Origin: Carya illinoinensis
Lineage: Eukaryota > Streptophyta > Magnoliopsida > Fagales > Juglandaceae
NCBI RefSeq assembly: GCF_018687715.1
Contig: NC_056758.1
Location: forward strand, 2,852,001 to 2,916,000
Reading direction: 5' to 3'
Length of the DNA stretch: 64,000 nucleotides
The notes beneath the pieces were generated by a model that was given only the letters and a program-made list of their open reading frames with translations, was not told the origin of the DNA and did not search any database. Both the position numbers and the translations under genes were made by a program. Shown piece by piece: positions 22,930 through 35,367 of this stretch (positions within the stretch are counted from its first letter, which is position 1; each line of letters begins with the position of its first letter).

Positions 22930-24159
22930 GAAGAAATAAAAGGTAGCTAGGCCCCCATTCTTGATGAATTTTCATAATTTCAATTTTCAAGTGAAACATT
23001 AATTGAACCCTTTGAAACGCTTCGAAACTTTTTTGAGTCATTCGCCATAACTGATCTGTCCTTTAATATTGCGTGAAGGGCACTGACCTATAACATCAAT
23101 TCATGCTGAAGAGTGGTAAATACGAGCTCTGAGATCATGTGGGTTTTGCAGTACTACTTCTGAGAAGTGATAGCATGCCCTAATTATAGATTTGACGGTG
23201 AATTTGACACTGCCCCAGTGAATCTTATTCTTAACCGGCTTGATCAACTGTTTGATTAGTGATGGCCAATGTATTACGTATATGCATGGGTCAGTTTTGT
23301 TGGATTCTTTCTGCCGCCAAATTGAGCTTCCAACAACTTCTTTTATTAAAATTCTTCTTCCTAATAGATTTTCTTCTTCTTTTTATATAGAAATAGCATG
23401 CACGATAGAAACGAACGATCGACAACCTTCCAATCTGTGGTAACATGTGATTTATCGATAAGTAGGTAAGAGTGTTTCACTTTCCAATCTGCTTAACTAA
23501 CATGTGATCTCGTGCGCATACAGCTGATCAATATGAATTAATGGAACGTGATCAAAGCAAACACATCAAGTCATGCTATGGGTTTTAGTTATTTTGCCAA
23601 GCACTCATGCATGATAATAATATTTTTTTTTTTCCCGTATATATTGGAAGATTTGAACTTGGTTCTCTCATTTGCAGATAAGACCTTATGCCATATTATC
23701 TAAAAGACTATGATAAGAGTACTTTAATTAGGAACCTAATAAACAAATTCACCATGCATCATGTAATTAAGTACAAGTAGCTAGAACTAATATCGGTACC
23801 TTATATATGAAAAATCTTAGGACTAATTATTAATTAAGGCGGGTAATTATATATTTTCTCATGAGATGTCCAAACATATAAACACTATATTCCCAGCTAA
23901 GCTAAGCCAACTACCTCATAATTAATATGACCATCAATTGCGTTTATGACTGTTTTGGCACAAGGAGTGATGGCAGTGAATTGGACTGGATCGGTTGTGG
24001 TGAAGAGGGGGGCCACTTGTGGTTTTGGCATTTGAAGATTGGACAGTAGTGGTGAAGGCTGGAGGGACACATGCACTTGGGGCACCGCAGCATAATCATA
24101 GTGTACGTAAGGAATTGCACGTTGTGGTTGCGTGTTCGATCGACGGAAGTTTTTGATAA

Positions 24160-24196
<37 letters not shown>

Positions 24197-25588
24197 GGGA
24201 GTGGAGGAGTCTGTGTTGGTTTTGGGGAGGGCAGGGAGAGTCCCCATGCAGGTGGATTATATTCTCCTATATACTTAGGTTAGGGTGATTTATAGGTAAA
24301 TCGAAATGAAAAAATAACGAATAATAATAATAATAAATAGTAAATAATTTATAAATAATTACTGATACATAATTTGGGCTTTCTGTACTCTTTGTTTAAC
24401 CTTCACTCCCCCAGTTTAGGGTGGACATATCGTCTGAGCAGTACTTGGTATGGCTTTAGTTGCTGAGTTCTGTTCTTAAAGTCTAGCTAGCTACCTCAAT
24501 CGTTTTGCTTGTGCATCTGTACAATGCAATTTGACCAATGCATTGATGTCTTTGTCATCCCCCTTTCTCATGAATACGTCCCTGAAACTGAACTGTAATT
24601 AGTACGAGGATCCAACTTTTTAGAAGCTTTGTGTGCTCAAATTCATAATGCAATATATGATATAGAGTGGAACAATCAGGATACAGGATACCCAGAAAAA
24701 AAAAAAGGTAAGTTTGGAGAACCTTCTCATTCACGTAACAAGGCTATGTATCATATGTTCGACCTAAGATTCACATGTTTTGGGCTTTATGCCCAACTCT
24801 TTTGACACTTTTTCTTGTTGTTTTCCTTTTGTTTGTATTACTGAAACCTTTTTCTGCCCTTTTGTGATTCTGTTTTATAAAGAAAATTTGATTTCCTTAA
24901 TGTATATGTATATGAAAAAATCTATACATTATCTATTTTTTCATCATTCTCTCATATATTAAATAATAGGTTCACAAGTAAAATATAATAAATAGTATCT
25001 AATTATCTAATGTCACATCATGGGACGACGAGAATTGAAATGATGAATAACATTATTCTATATATATATATATGGTCTTGTTTGGATTCAGAAACTATCT
25101 CAATCCATTTCATCTCATCGTTACAACTTTTTTAAATTTTTTAAATTTTTAAATAAAGATAATATCTTAGGAAGCCAATTTTGGGTCAGTATTTAGGAAG
25201 ACCAATTTCTTGTTAAGAAAGCTGCCACTGCAGGATTTGCGTAAAATGGACTAAACACTCCTAAAAATGCAAGGGTTCAATAAAGGTTGGCCCAACTCCG
25301 ACCCACCCCGACATCAGAATACCCATGCATCTGCTGCCCCTCTCACTATATTGCCGGTCGAGACACAGCTTTTGGGTATTTTCGGTGAGTTCTGCCGCCT
25401 GCATCCTATACTCTGAGGCCTGCGTCATTCTTAGCAGTGCTCCAGCAAAACTCATTAGGCAGGTATCCATGCATTTACCTCCCTTGCTATCCAAGTTTCT
25501 TGATAAGAATGTTTATCTTTCGCTTTTATTCCCAAGAGACCGAAGGAAAAAGGACAAAAAAAAAAGGTAAAACAAAGTATGTGATATC
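22930..25588. other. MIR164 upstream region and intergenic DNA
   Basis: Upstream sequence of the minus-strand MIR164 gene, so it should include its promoter. It also holds a (GA)15 microsatellite at 24164-24193 and a partial MITE of the GTTTGGATTC family at about 25,079-25,160. No protein gene is convincing. A minus-strand reading frame of 116 codons at 23897-24247 runs through the (GA)n repeat and is not recognised. Confidence 0.4.
24164..24193. repeat. (GA)n microsatellite
   Basis: Fifteen uninterrupted GA units. Confidence 0.9.
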
Positions 25589-25888
25589 GAGCCTCGTATT
25601 CTCCCCTGTTATGGTTCCTGAAAACAAAGTAATCTGATCAAGGTGAGAACCCAAATGTGGAATTTTTTGATTGGTTGATTCCACATGTGAATTTAGTTTC
25701 GGTTTTTTTGGTTTTGTTTTCTTGGGAACCAAACAAACAGGGGAGCCTCGTATTCTCCCCTGTTATGGTTCCTGAAAACAAAGTAATCTGATCAAGGTGA
25801 GAACCCAAATGTGGAATTTTTTGATTGGTTGATTCCACATGTGAATTTAGTTTCGGTTTTTTTGGTTTTGTTTTCTTGGGAACCAAAC
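25589..25888 (+). repeat. Perfect 146-bp tandem duplication
   Basis: The 146 bases at 25589-25734 recur without a single difference at 25743-25888, offset 154. Each copy contains ATCAAG followed by GTGAGAAC, a good splice donor, so the duplication may double a 5' UTR exon end of the uL18 gene downstream. The identity means it is recent or an assembly artefact. Confidence 0.9.
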
Positions 25889-26039
25889 AGTGGGCCAAGG
25901 TTAAAGTAAAATATAGGCTTTCGCTCTCCCAGTTATCGAATTACGAAGAACCGATGTCCTCAAATCTACTAGATTTGCACGTTTAGTTTGGTTTCAAAAT
26001 TTATGTCTTGCAAGCTCAACGTTTGATTGAAGTTCTGAG

Positions 26040-26175
26040 TGGATGGTGCTCCCAAGAGTTCTTGTTCCCCTTCCCTTCCTTAACTAGGCGTTGTCTCACC
26101 GTATACTTCCAATGTATTTGGCTGTGCTCCTAGCGCTTCTAATAAAATCTGGTAATTTTACTCATCAGAAAATGA
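26040..26175 (+). mobile_element. LINE 3'-end fragment
   Basis: GGCGTTGTCTCACCGTATAC, CTTCCAATGTATTTGGCTGT and CTAATAAAATCTGGTAATTT resemble the conserved 3' tails of plant L1 LINEs (before the poly(A)). Dead fragment; boundaries approximate. Confidence 0.5.
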
Positions 26176-27036
26176 AGTTCTGTGTAGATGGATAGCCCGT
26201 GATAAAGAAAAGGCTAACCTTCGTTCATCGTTCCTCTTGTGCTTCTTTGTCTACTCTTCCATATGATATACCATTTCCTCATGTTGTGATGTGGCTGATC
26301 CAGTAATTCATCTTTGGGAGCAAATTAGTATTAAAATAATTATTACTATAATGTGCGCTATAGGAAAAATATGTTGATCAAATTGATATCACCATAAAAG
26401 AAAAAAGCAGATGATTTCAAGTTGAATAGAAGACTTTTTAATCATGTGTTCCTTAGTGGCTTTGTTTTAAATGGATTTGTCCGAACTGTAGAAATTGATG
26501 GGTTTGAGCTATTTTAAGTAGCTGTTTGTTCTCGTTAACTTAGTCTGCATGCATTGTTCTCCCTTGGTGTTTTAGTGACTATAGCTTTGAAAGGTTTTGG
26601 AGTACTAGTACTTCTTTCTTTTTCTATGTCTCTGAATTGGGATTTATTGGGTAATTGTGTATGACCTCTATCAATGCATAGGTTGAAGAACATTTGTGAG
26701 GGAACAACAGCCTGTTCTTTCTTCTTCTGTTTTTTCTTTTAAATTATTATTATAAAAGGCTGTGGAAGGGAGGGAGGGAAGGAGGGATTGAACTTAACAG
26801 GCACATGAAAAAAGGTATTAAGATTTCAAAATTTTGATGTGTTGGATAAATAATAAAGAAATCAATCAATAACAAAGCAGGTTGTCGTTTTACCTATAAA
26901 AAAACAAAAAACAAAAACAAAGCAGGTCATGGTAGTTTACTCGCATTACGTCCTTTTAGTGTTATGCTATTTCAGACAATTACAAATACTACCCGGTTCT
27001 ATATTATGATTCAACTTATACTATATGCAAAACAGA

Positions 27037-27381
27037 ATGGTTATTCCTCCGCCTGTTAGGCCTCCAAGAATTACAAACTATCTTAAGCCTTATGTCCTGA
27101 AGATGCACTTTACAAACAAGTATGTGAGTACCCAGGTGATACACGCACCGACCGCCACTGTTGCCTCTTCTGCAAGTTCACAGGAGAAGGCCTTGAGACC
27201 AAGCATGGAATCTACTCGGGATGTAGCTGCTGCTGGAAAGATTGGAAAAATATTGGGGGAGCGCCTACTGCTCAAAGACATCCCAGCTGTTGCTGTTCAC
27301 TTGGAGAGGGAACAAAGATATCATGGTAAGGTCAAAGCTGTCATTGATTCTTTGAGGGAAGCTGGTGTCAAGTTGCTTTAA
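27037..27381 (+). CDS. Ribosomal protein uL18 family (L18p/L5e), organellar type
   Basis: One uninterrupted coding exon of 114 residues, starting MVIPPPVRPPRITNYLKPYV and ending AVIDSLREAGVKLL. This matches the short plant L18p/L5e family (Arabidopsis At5g27820 type, predicted mitochondrial), which binds 5S-type rRNA regions in the large subunit; the core RDVAAAGKIGKILGERLL is well kept. Translation from the upstream in-frame codons is unlikely because ATGCAAAACAG just before the start is a good intron acceptor (acceptor AG at 27034-27035), implying a 5' UTR intron. The donor may lie in the duplicated segment at 25.6-25.9 kb. The reading frame is intact, so the gene is probably active. Confidence 0.9.
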   Translation: MVIPPPVRPPRITNYLKPYVLKMHFTNKYVSTQVIHAPTATVASSASSQEKALRPSMESTRDVAAAGKIGKILGERLLLKDIPAVAVHLEREQRYHGKVKAVIDSLREAGVKLL

Positions 27382-27399
27382 ATTTTCTTTCGCATTGTA

Positions 27400-28947
27400 A
27401 ACTGAAATGTATTCTTTAGTATCTAGCAGTTTTTTGATCTATGAGGATTACTTGGGGGAGATCAAAGGAAGTGGATGGTGGGGTTGGTATTTCAAGCTGC
27501 CCTATGTGATCATGAGTAACTTGGTTTCCTGGAAATTGGGATTGATAAATTTGTCTTTGTTAACTTCTTGATGAATGTTACTTTGTAGACCAAGCTAGCG
27601 TTAACGTGTTACTTTGACCATGGGATATCATGTGTGCCCCATTACATAAACTTTCTTATCCTTTATGGTCATATGATCTCTCCAAGTCTAAAATTCAAAT
27701 TCTTAAGTGCAAATAATTTATAGGGGCCATTGGACAGGAAAAATTGCTTTTATCCGAGGTGCATATGCTGAAAACTCCTTGTAGAGGATGGAGACCCTTG
27801 CTCTCTTGGAATTAATCTCGACTTTGTTCTTGATGTCAATAAAAATAAAATGATTTGTATCCAATCAGCAGCGGAGGTGTCGTGATTGTTGTGATTGATG
27901 CCATCACGATGTTATTAATTATATGGCTAGTGGTGAGTTATCGTTGCGGTGCTAGGACTGATTTCGTTTAAAAGAAATTATATTTGCAATTGTAGAGTGT
28001 ACAAGTGTCACTTAATCCTTATAAAAAAAAAAAAGAGTAAATACGATATTCACATAAAAAAAGTAATTAATTTTTTAATAATAAATTTTATTCTTTTTTA
28101 AAAAGATTACACAATATTTTCTTATTTCACGATTATATATAGTATTACTCAAACCCTACGTTTCTTAACCAATCCCTATAGTTCGGCCGAAAGTTGTATC
28201 GGGCTTTTATGTGCTTTAGAAGCACGTTGTGCTTATTTGGGTTTGAGCTCTCTGTTTGAAAGCTTGTAAAATGTTTTTAACGGCCTAAAATATTTTTAAA
28301 GAAAAAATTGTATGTCTGGTAAATTTATAACAACACTGCTACGTATAGATAATTTTGTGGACGAAATGCGTACTTTGCTGTTGATGTGACAGGAGTCTAC
28401 AGTTGTTAAAAAAATAAAAAATAAAAGAAAGGGAAAGAAGAAGACTGGATTGTACCCAAAGAGACTGAGAGAGAGGACATGCCAAAATTGCAACAAGCAT
28501 GCAAGGGGATTTCCTCTTAATAAGTAGAGCTTGCTCAAATCCTTTTGGTAAATAGAACTTCCGTTCTGAGGCCATCTTTTGATACCTTTTATATATTCAT
28601 ATCGATCTCTCCTGGGAATTTTTTTCCTTTCTGGCTTCCGGGAATGGAATAACAAAGGTCTTGAAGATTAGCAGTCATGGCAGCGGAATGGTTAAGAAGA
28701 GTATCAAGAAGGATTTGGTTCAAAAGTATTTCAATAACAGAAGTGGCAACCAATTCAAGGAGAACAAAACCCAGTTGCCCAGATCCTCTCCACAACTAGC
28801 AGTACTTTTTTTTCGTTCCAATTTGTGATGAATCTGATGCAAAACACCCTCATTTTTCTCATCATTTTTTGGTATGGTATTATGATCGTAATTATTTCTA
28901 GCTCATGGGAAAAAAATCGGATGTATTTTGAAATTTTAATCTCTTAT
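27400..28947. other. uL18 3' flank and intergenic DNA
   Basis: The first few hundred bases are probably 3' UTR. Minus-strand reading frames at 28,296-28,795 are short and unrecognised. No RNA gene seen. Confidence 0.4.
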
Positions 28948-29281
28948 GCCCCTTTGGGATGTTGAATTGATTTGAAATGAATTGAGTTCTTTGTGAATAG
29001 TAGTGAATTTAGATAGTGGAGTGAGTTTTGTGGAGCCCACTTAAAATGAGTTTAGATGTGTTTAGATTTTAAGATAACTTTAGATATATTTGTAGAAAGT
29101 TGAAAAAGCTGCGTTTAAAGAAGTATTGAGTTGAAAAAAAAGGTTATAGATCCCACATGTAAAGAGGTTTTAAGTTGAGATGATTTTAGTGATTTGAAAA
29201 TTGGGTATTTAGATATTAGAATTAACTTAAAATTAGACTTAATTGAGTTGATTTCAATTCAGTTCAAATTCCAAACAGAGC
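28948..29281. mobile_element. 334-bp MITE with long imperfect inverted repeats
   Basis: Left end CTTTGGGATGTTGAATTGAT against the right end read in reverse, TGTTTGGAATTTGAACTGAA; the pairing continues through TTGAAATGAATTGAG and TTGAAATCAACTCAA. No coding sequence. A clear target-site duplication was not found, so the superfamily is open. Confidence 0.65.
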
Positions 29282-29717
29282 TTTCATTTTCAAATCCCGC
29301 CCAGCACCCAAAAACCGCCATTTTCTCTTTGACAGAAATGTTCTGTTTGAGTTTTTTCCGTACACGCCAGGTGGATTCATATCAACAGAGTTTTCCAATT
29401 TATAAAGAGAAATGTTATTTATTATCTTTATATCACGTAACAACATGTGATTTATCATTTTATCTAAACACACATACTTATATATCAATATATGTGTTTA
29501 AATAGAAATGTAAAAATGACAAATCATATATTGGCGTGTAGTTTGAGAGATGATTAGTAAAATTTTTAACAGGTGATTTGTCATTTTTATCATTTTATTT
29601 AGACACACATATTGCATAGCATTTCTCCTTGCAATAATGCTACCTTTTTTATAAGCCACCGTAACTAACTTTTAAGTGCTTTAATATTTATCAAACAGTA
29701 AACAACTTTCTAATATT
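29282..29717. other. Short intergenic spacer
   Basis: AT-rich DNA between MITE and Copia element. A repeated GTGATTTRTCATTTT ... ACACACATAT module occurs twice (29,450-29,490 and 29,570-29,610), probably a decayed repeat. Confidence 0.4.
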
Positions 29718-30163
29718 TGTTATAGAACTATCGAAAAGGAAAGAGAGAAATAGATTTATTATAAAACTTTCTAAAAGGAGAGAGAGAGAGAGATAGAACT
29801 CAGAGAAGTTATGAAACTTATGAATTTCTTAAAGAATTCAACGATATATATAGGCGTACAAAGGTAACTATGCTAGCTTACTATGCAGTACTATGCTGAC
29901 ACTATGCACTGTGCATATGTCGGCCATTTACTATGCCAGTTACTATGCAGTACTATGCTGGCACTATGCACTGTGCATTATATCAGCCATTCACTATGCC
30001 AGTTACTATGCAATACTATGCTGGCACTATGCACTATGCATTATGTCGGTCATTCACTATGCCAGTTACTATGCAGTACTATGCTGGCACTATGCACTGT
30101 GCATATATCGGCTAGCTCAAGGTGGTCATACAATTTATTTTACAACAATGTTATTTTACAACA
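29718..30163 (-). repeat. Copia 3' LTR
   Basis: TGTTATAGAAC...TTTTACAACA, 446 bp, with TG and CA ends. In element orientation it begins TGTTGTAAAATAAC, carries four 63-bp tandem repeats in U3, then a TATA-like TATATATAT (plus 29842-29852) and a short (GA)n. Confidence 0.95.
29868..30115 (-). repeat. 63-bp tandem repeat array in Copia 3' LTR
   Basis: Four units starting at 29868, 29931, 29994 and 30057, each built from CTATGCCAGTTACTATGC, AGTACTATGCTGGCACTATG and CACTGTGCAT. Shorter 7-8 bp ACTATGC words repeat inside each unit. The array is upstream of the LTR TATA box. Confidence 0.9.
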
Positions 30164-30385
30164 CTCCCTCTTTGGTTGACCACATATAATGAATATGCCT
30201 CGTTAAAACCTTGCCAAGGAAAAACCCTGTGGGAAAAAACCAATGGCGAAGGAAAAATAGTACAATATTCATGTGTACCGTATAATGCTTTAAGATTGCC
30301 TCATTAAAACCTTGCAAAGGAAAACCCAGTGGGATAAAACCTTAGCGAAGGAAAAAGAGTACAATCAGTATAAGTTTTCAAGACA

Positions 30386-33300
30386 TTACTCCCCCTGAAA
30401 AGTGCATGATAAAAGGTCTTCAAGTCTCCGCATTCCAATGTTCTGCACAATCTTCTTAAATGTTGCAGTTGGTAATGCTTTTGTGAATAAATCTGCCAGA
30501 TTATCACTTGATCGTATCTGCTTGATTTTAATTTCACATTTCTCTTGAAGTTCATGAGTATAAAAGAATTTAGGTGAAATATGTTTGGTTCTATCACCTT
30601 TGATATATCCTCCTCTAATTTGAGTAATACAAGCAGCATTATCTTCGTATAAAGTTGTTGGGCTATCATTAATCACTGGAAGACCACACTTTTCTTGAAT
30701 ATGTTGGATCATTGATCTTAGCCAAATACATTCTCGACTTGCTTCATGAATTGCAATAATCTCTGAGTGATTGGAAGAGGTAGCAGATAATGTTTGTTTG
30801 ACAGATCTCCATGATATAGCAGAATTTCCATAAGTAAATACATATCCAGTTTGAGATCTACCTCTGTGTGGATCTGAAAGATAACCTGCATCTGCATATC
30901 CAACTAATTGTGGATTTGAACCATGTTGATAAAATAATCCCATATCAACCGTACCTCGAAGGTATCGAAGGATATGTTTAATGCCATTCCAATGTCTTCG
31001 AGTTGGTGCGGAACTATATCTTGCAAGTAAATTAACTAAAAATGCAATATCAGGCCGAGTGCAATTTGCAAGATACATCAGGGCTCCAATTGCACTGAGA
31101 TAAGGTATTTCAGGACCAAGAATTTCTTCATTGTCTTCACAAGGACGAAATGGATCCTTTTGCACATTAAGTGATCGAACAACCATTGGAGTACTCAGGG
31201 GATGAGCTTTGTCCATATAAAATTGTTTCAAGACTTTCTCTGTATAATTTGACTGATGAATGAGAATTCCATTTGGCAAATGCTCGAGCTGCAGGCCGAG
31301 ACAAAATTTTGTTTTGCCAAGATCCTTCATTTCAAATTCATTCTTTAAATATGTAGCGGTTATTCTGATCTCTTCAGGAGTTCCAACAAGATTTAGATCA
31401 TCAACATAAACCGCAATAATAACAAATCAGGAGTCTGATTTCTTAATAAAAACACATGGACATATTGGATTATTCTCAAATCCTTCTTTCAATAGATATT
31501 CGCTAAGGCGTTTATACCACATGCGTCCGGATTGTTTTAACCCATATAAAGATCTTTGAAGTTTAATAGAATACATACTTCTAGATGTACTCAGATTAGA
31601 AGATTCAGGCATTTTATATCCTTCAGGGATTTTCATATATATGTCATGATCTAATGATCCATATAAATATGCAGTGACCACATCCATCAATTGCATATTC
31701 AATCTTTTTATAACTGCCAAACTGATCAAATATCTGAATGTGATTGCATCCATAACAGGAGAGTATGTTTCCTCATAATCAATCTCCGGTTTCTGCAGGA
31801 AACCTTGTGCAACAAGTCGTGCTTTATATCGCACAATTTCATTGCTTTCATTACGTTTACGTATAAATACCCATTTATATCCAACGGGCATTACACCATT
31901 TGGTGTTTGTATAATTGGTCCAAAGATCTCTCGCTTTGCTAGCGAGTTTAATTCAGCTTCAATAACTGATTTCCATTTTGGCCAGTCATCTCTACGTCGA
32001 CATTCTTCAACAGTTCTTGGCTCAATTTCTTCATTACTTCTGGTAATGTCAAGAGCTATTTTATATGAAAATATGTTGTCGACAACAGTTTTATTTCTAT
32101 TCAAAATTTCTCCTGTACTCATGAAATGTATCGAGATCTCGTTATTTTCAGGTACTTGTCCCTCTTCAAGGGAAGACATTTCATGAAATACCTCTTCAGG
32201 AGGTTCTTTCTCAGGAGATTTACTCTCTTCAGGAGCATCAATTACTCTTATGGCCTGTGTTGGTATGGACTCTTCAGGAGTACCAAATTCATTTTGTATT
32301 TTCCTCTTCCGAGGAATTTTGTCCTTAGCACCAATAGGCCGTCCACGCTTCAGGCGTATCTTAGATTCGCCTATTGCTATTTTGGCAACTTGTCTTTCAG
32401 GGACTGTAATCCTTGCTGGAACATTAACAGCAGGAATATATGATTTTACCACACCTTTAGTGTCAGTAAATACATCCGGTAATTGGTTTGCAACACTTTG
32501 CAAATGAATAATCTTTTGAACCTCTAGATTACATTCTTTTGTACGAGGATCAAATTGGGAAAGAGCTTTATTTTTCCAAGTAATTTCCTGTCGTGCTTCA
32601 AGCACCGACTTCTCATTACCCAATGTTGAAAAAATGGATTCGTCAAAATGACAATCCTCAGAACGTGCCTTAAACGTATCCCCTGTAAGAGGCTCAAGGT
32701 ATCTGATAATAGATGGAGAATCAAACCCAACATATATCCCAAGTCTACGTTGAGGGCCCATCTTTGTACGTTGTGGAGGTGCAATTGGAACATATACAGT
32801 ACATCCAAAAATACGAAGATGAGAAATATTTGGTTGCTGACCAAATGCAAGCTGTAATGGTGAATATTTGTGATATGTTGATGGCCTAACTCGAATTAAT
32901 GATGATGCATGAATTATAGCATGTCCCCAAGCAGAAATAGGAAGATTTGATTTCATGAGTAAAGGTCTAGCGATTAGCTGAAGTCTTTTAATCAATGATT
33001 CAGCTAAACCATTTTGAGTGTGTGTGTGGGCAACTGGATGTTCAACATCTATTCCTATTGACATGCAATAATTATCAAAAGCTTGAGATGTAAATTCTCC
33101 TGCATTATCCAATCGAATAGTTTTAATTGGATAGTCAGGGAATTGTGCTCGTAGCTTAATTATTTGTGCAAGAAGTTTAGCAAATGCAGCATTCTAGTGG
33201 AAAGTAGACAAACATGTGACCATCGACTTGATGCATCAATTAAAATCATAAAATATCTGAACGGTCCACTTGATGGTTGAATAGGCCCACATATATCTCC

Positions 33301-33978
33301 ATGAATCCTTTGTAAAAAAGATGGAGATTCAAAAACAACCTTTGAGATAGATGGTTTGATAATCAATTTACCTTGAGAACATGCAGAGCATGGATATTCA
33401 TTGGGTAAGATAATCTTCTGATTCTTTAGGGGATGCCCATACGAATTATTAATTATTCGTCTCATCATTATTGATCCTGGATGTCCAAGGCGATCATGCC
33501 AAGTCATAAATATTTTGGGATCAATGCACTTCTGGTGCATTACAACATGTGATTCAATTGTTCTCATTTTTGTATAATACAATCTAGATGAGAGGGCAGA
33601 CAGTTTTTCTAATACGAGCTTCTGGCTCGAAATTATTTTAGTAATGAGAAGATGCTCTTTATCGTCTTCGTTAATGGTTTCAATATGACAACCATTACGA
33701 CGTATATCTTTAAAACTTAATAAATTTCTTCTGGATTGTGAAGAAAATAGAGCATCATTAATACAAAATTTGGTGCCATTAGGCAACACAATATAAACTC
33801 TTCCAGAGCCTTCAATTAGATTCGATAAACCGGAGATGGTATGAACATAGGCTTTACTCAATATTAGATTTTGAAAATATTTTTTATCCTTAAAAATTGT
33901 GTGAGTTGTAGCACTGTCAGCCAGACATACATCTTTATTATTCATCTCGGAGATAGAAAGTTCATCAATAAGACTCAT
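30386..33978 (-). pseudogene. Copia pol: protease, integrase, reverse transcriptase, RNase H
   Basis: Protease at the start (LADSATTHTIF, the DSA-type active site of this clade). Then a GAG-pre-integrase zinc motif (HDRLGHPG, later CSACSQGK), integrase core (HGDICGPIQ, then after a one-base frameshift MDNAGEF and NGLAES), reverse transcriptase (MPVGYKWVF, RYKARLVAQG, SLYGLKQSGRMWYKRL) and RNase H ending near 30386. An in-frame TGA at 31427-31429 lies six codons before the catalytic YVDD (31397-31408). From 33112 down to 30386 that stop is the only interruption. The frameshift near 33195 separates the first and second catalytic aspartates of integrase. Confidence 0.92.
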
Positions 33979-34065
33979 GATTCTACAAAATATATAAAAC
34001 TTTCATTACTAAAAAAATATTACAGAATAAAAATATTTTACAATAATATAAAGGAAATATATTAA

Positions 34066-35114
34066 TTAAAAAGGAACACTTCCATGATCAACTCTACCAC
34101 TAGAATCTTCAAAGAAATCAGAAACATCAAGATTTGTAATATCTTCTCCATCTATAGAATTTAAAGCATAGGATGGTTCAGCAAAATTTGTTTCAAATTT
34201 CTTTGTTTTTTCTTTTATGGAAGATTGGTATAAGTCAACCAAGTGCTTAGCTGTACGACAGGTAAGAGACCAATGTCCAGTCATACCACATCTATGGCAT
34301 TCATCTTCATATTTCTTTACAAATTTATTTTGAGGACCTTTGCCCTTTTCTGAGTTGAACCACTTCTGGTGGTACGGTGTATATCTATTATTTTCCCTTT
34401 AGTGTGGTCACTTCTAAGACCTCCACTTCTATAGTTTTGCTTACCACATCCATGCCCTCTTTTTCTTTGAAAAGATGCACCATTCGCTTCTGGGAATGAT
34501 GTAAATCTAGTACCATTCATTTCAGGGAATGATATAGAACCAGTAGGACGTGACTGGTGATTTCTTAATAAAAGCTCATTATTTTGCTCAGCTAATAGAA
34601 GACAAGATTTAAGTTCAGAATATTTCTTGAACTTTCGCTCTCGATACTGCTGCTGCAGGAGCACATTCGAGGCATGAAATGTAGTATATGTCTTCTCTAA
34701 CAAGTCATCATCAGTGACTTTTTCACCACATAATTTCAATAGCGAGCTAATTTTAAAGAGTGCAGAGTTATACTCACTAACACTCTTGAAGTCTTGCAAC
34801 CTCAGGTGCATCCAATCATGACGAGCTTTTGGGAGGATTACAGTTTTCTGGTGTTCATATCTCTCCCTTAAATCATTCCACAAAATAAGTGGATCTTTCA
34901 CCGTTAGATACTCAGTTTTTAATTCTTCATGAAGATGGTGCCGAAGGAAAATCATTGCCTTAGCACGGTCCTGCAGGAACCCTTGATTTCCTTCTTTAAT
35001 TGTATCTCTCAGGTTCATTGCATCCAGATGAATCTCAGCATCAATGATCCAAGATAAATAATTTTTCCCAGAAATGTCAAGAGCAACGAATTCCAATTTT
35101 GTAAGATTTGACAT
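34066..35114 (-). pseudogene. Copia gag
   Basis: Starts at ATG 35114 (MSNLTKLEFVALDISGKNYL), with the UBN2-type gag core including YLSWIIDAEIHLDA and WNDLRERYEHQKT. A frameshift between about 34,330 and 34,400 separates the core from the zinc knuckle CHRCGMTGHWSLTC (34,265-34,310). It ends at a TAA at 34066, about 90 bases before the pol ATG at 33978. Forms the virus-like particle in active elements. Confidence 0.88.
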
Positions 35115-35255
35115 TTTCTACATATATAAATCAGGAACATAAGTATGTTTAATATTTCATATTCATTTTGAAAACTACAAAAAATATATTGAAAGACTTA
35201 CTTGAAGTAGAGGACTATTAGCTTCAAGATCGTCAGAACTCTCGTGCTGATAACG

Positions 35256-35313
35256 TGTTATAGAACTATCGAAAAGGAAAGAGAAAGATAGATTTATTAT
35301 AAAACTTTCTAAA

Positions 35314-35367
<54 letters not shown>

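Noticed and set aside
23897..24247. Minus-strand ORF of 116 codons
   Set aside because: Includes a (GA)n microsatellite read as Ser-Leu repeats and matches no family I know. It could be part of a noncoding transcript, but coding support is absent.
28296..28795. Overlapping minus-strand ORFs of 68-119 codons
   Set aside because: Short, overlapping in different frames, one running through A/T runs; no recognisable similarity.
29883..30189. Three overlapping reading frames of 60-98 codons, also at 35453-35767
   Set aside because: They arise because the 63-bp LTR repeat unit is a multiple of three and has no stops in several frames; not genes.
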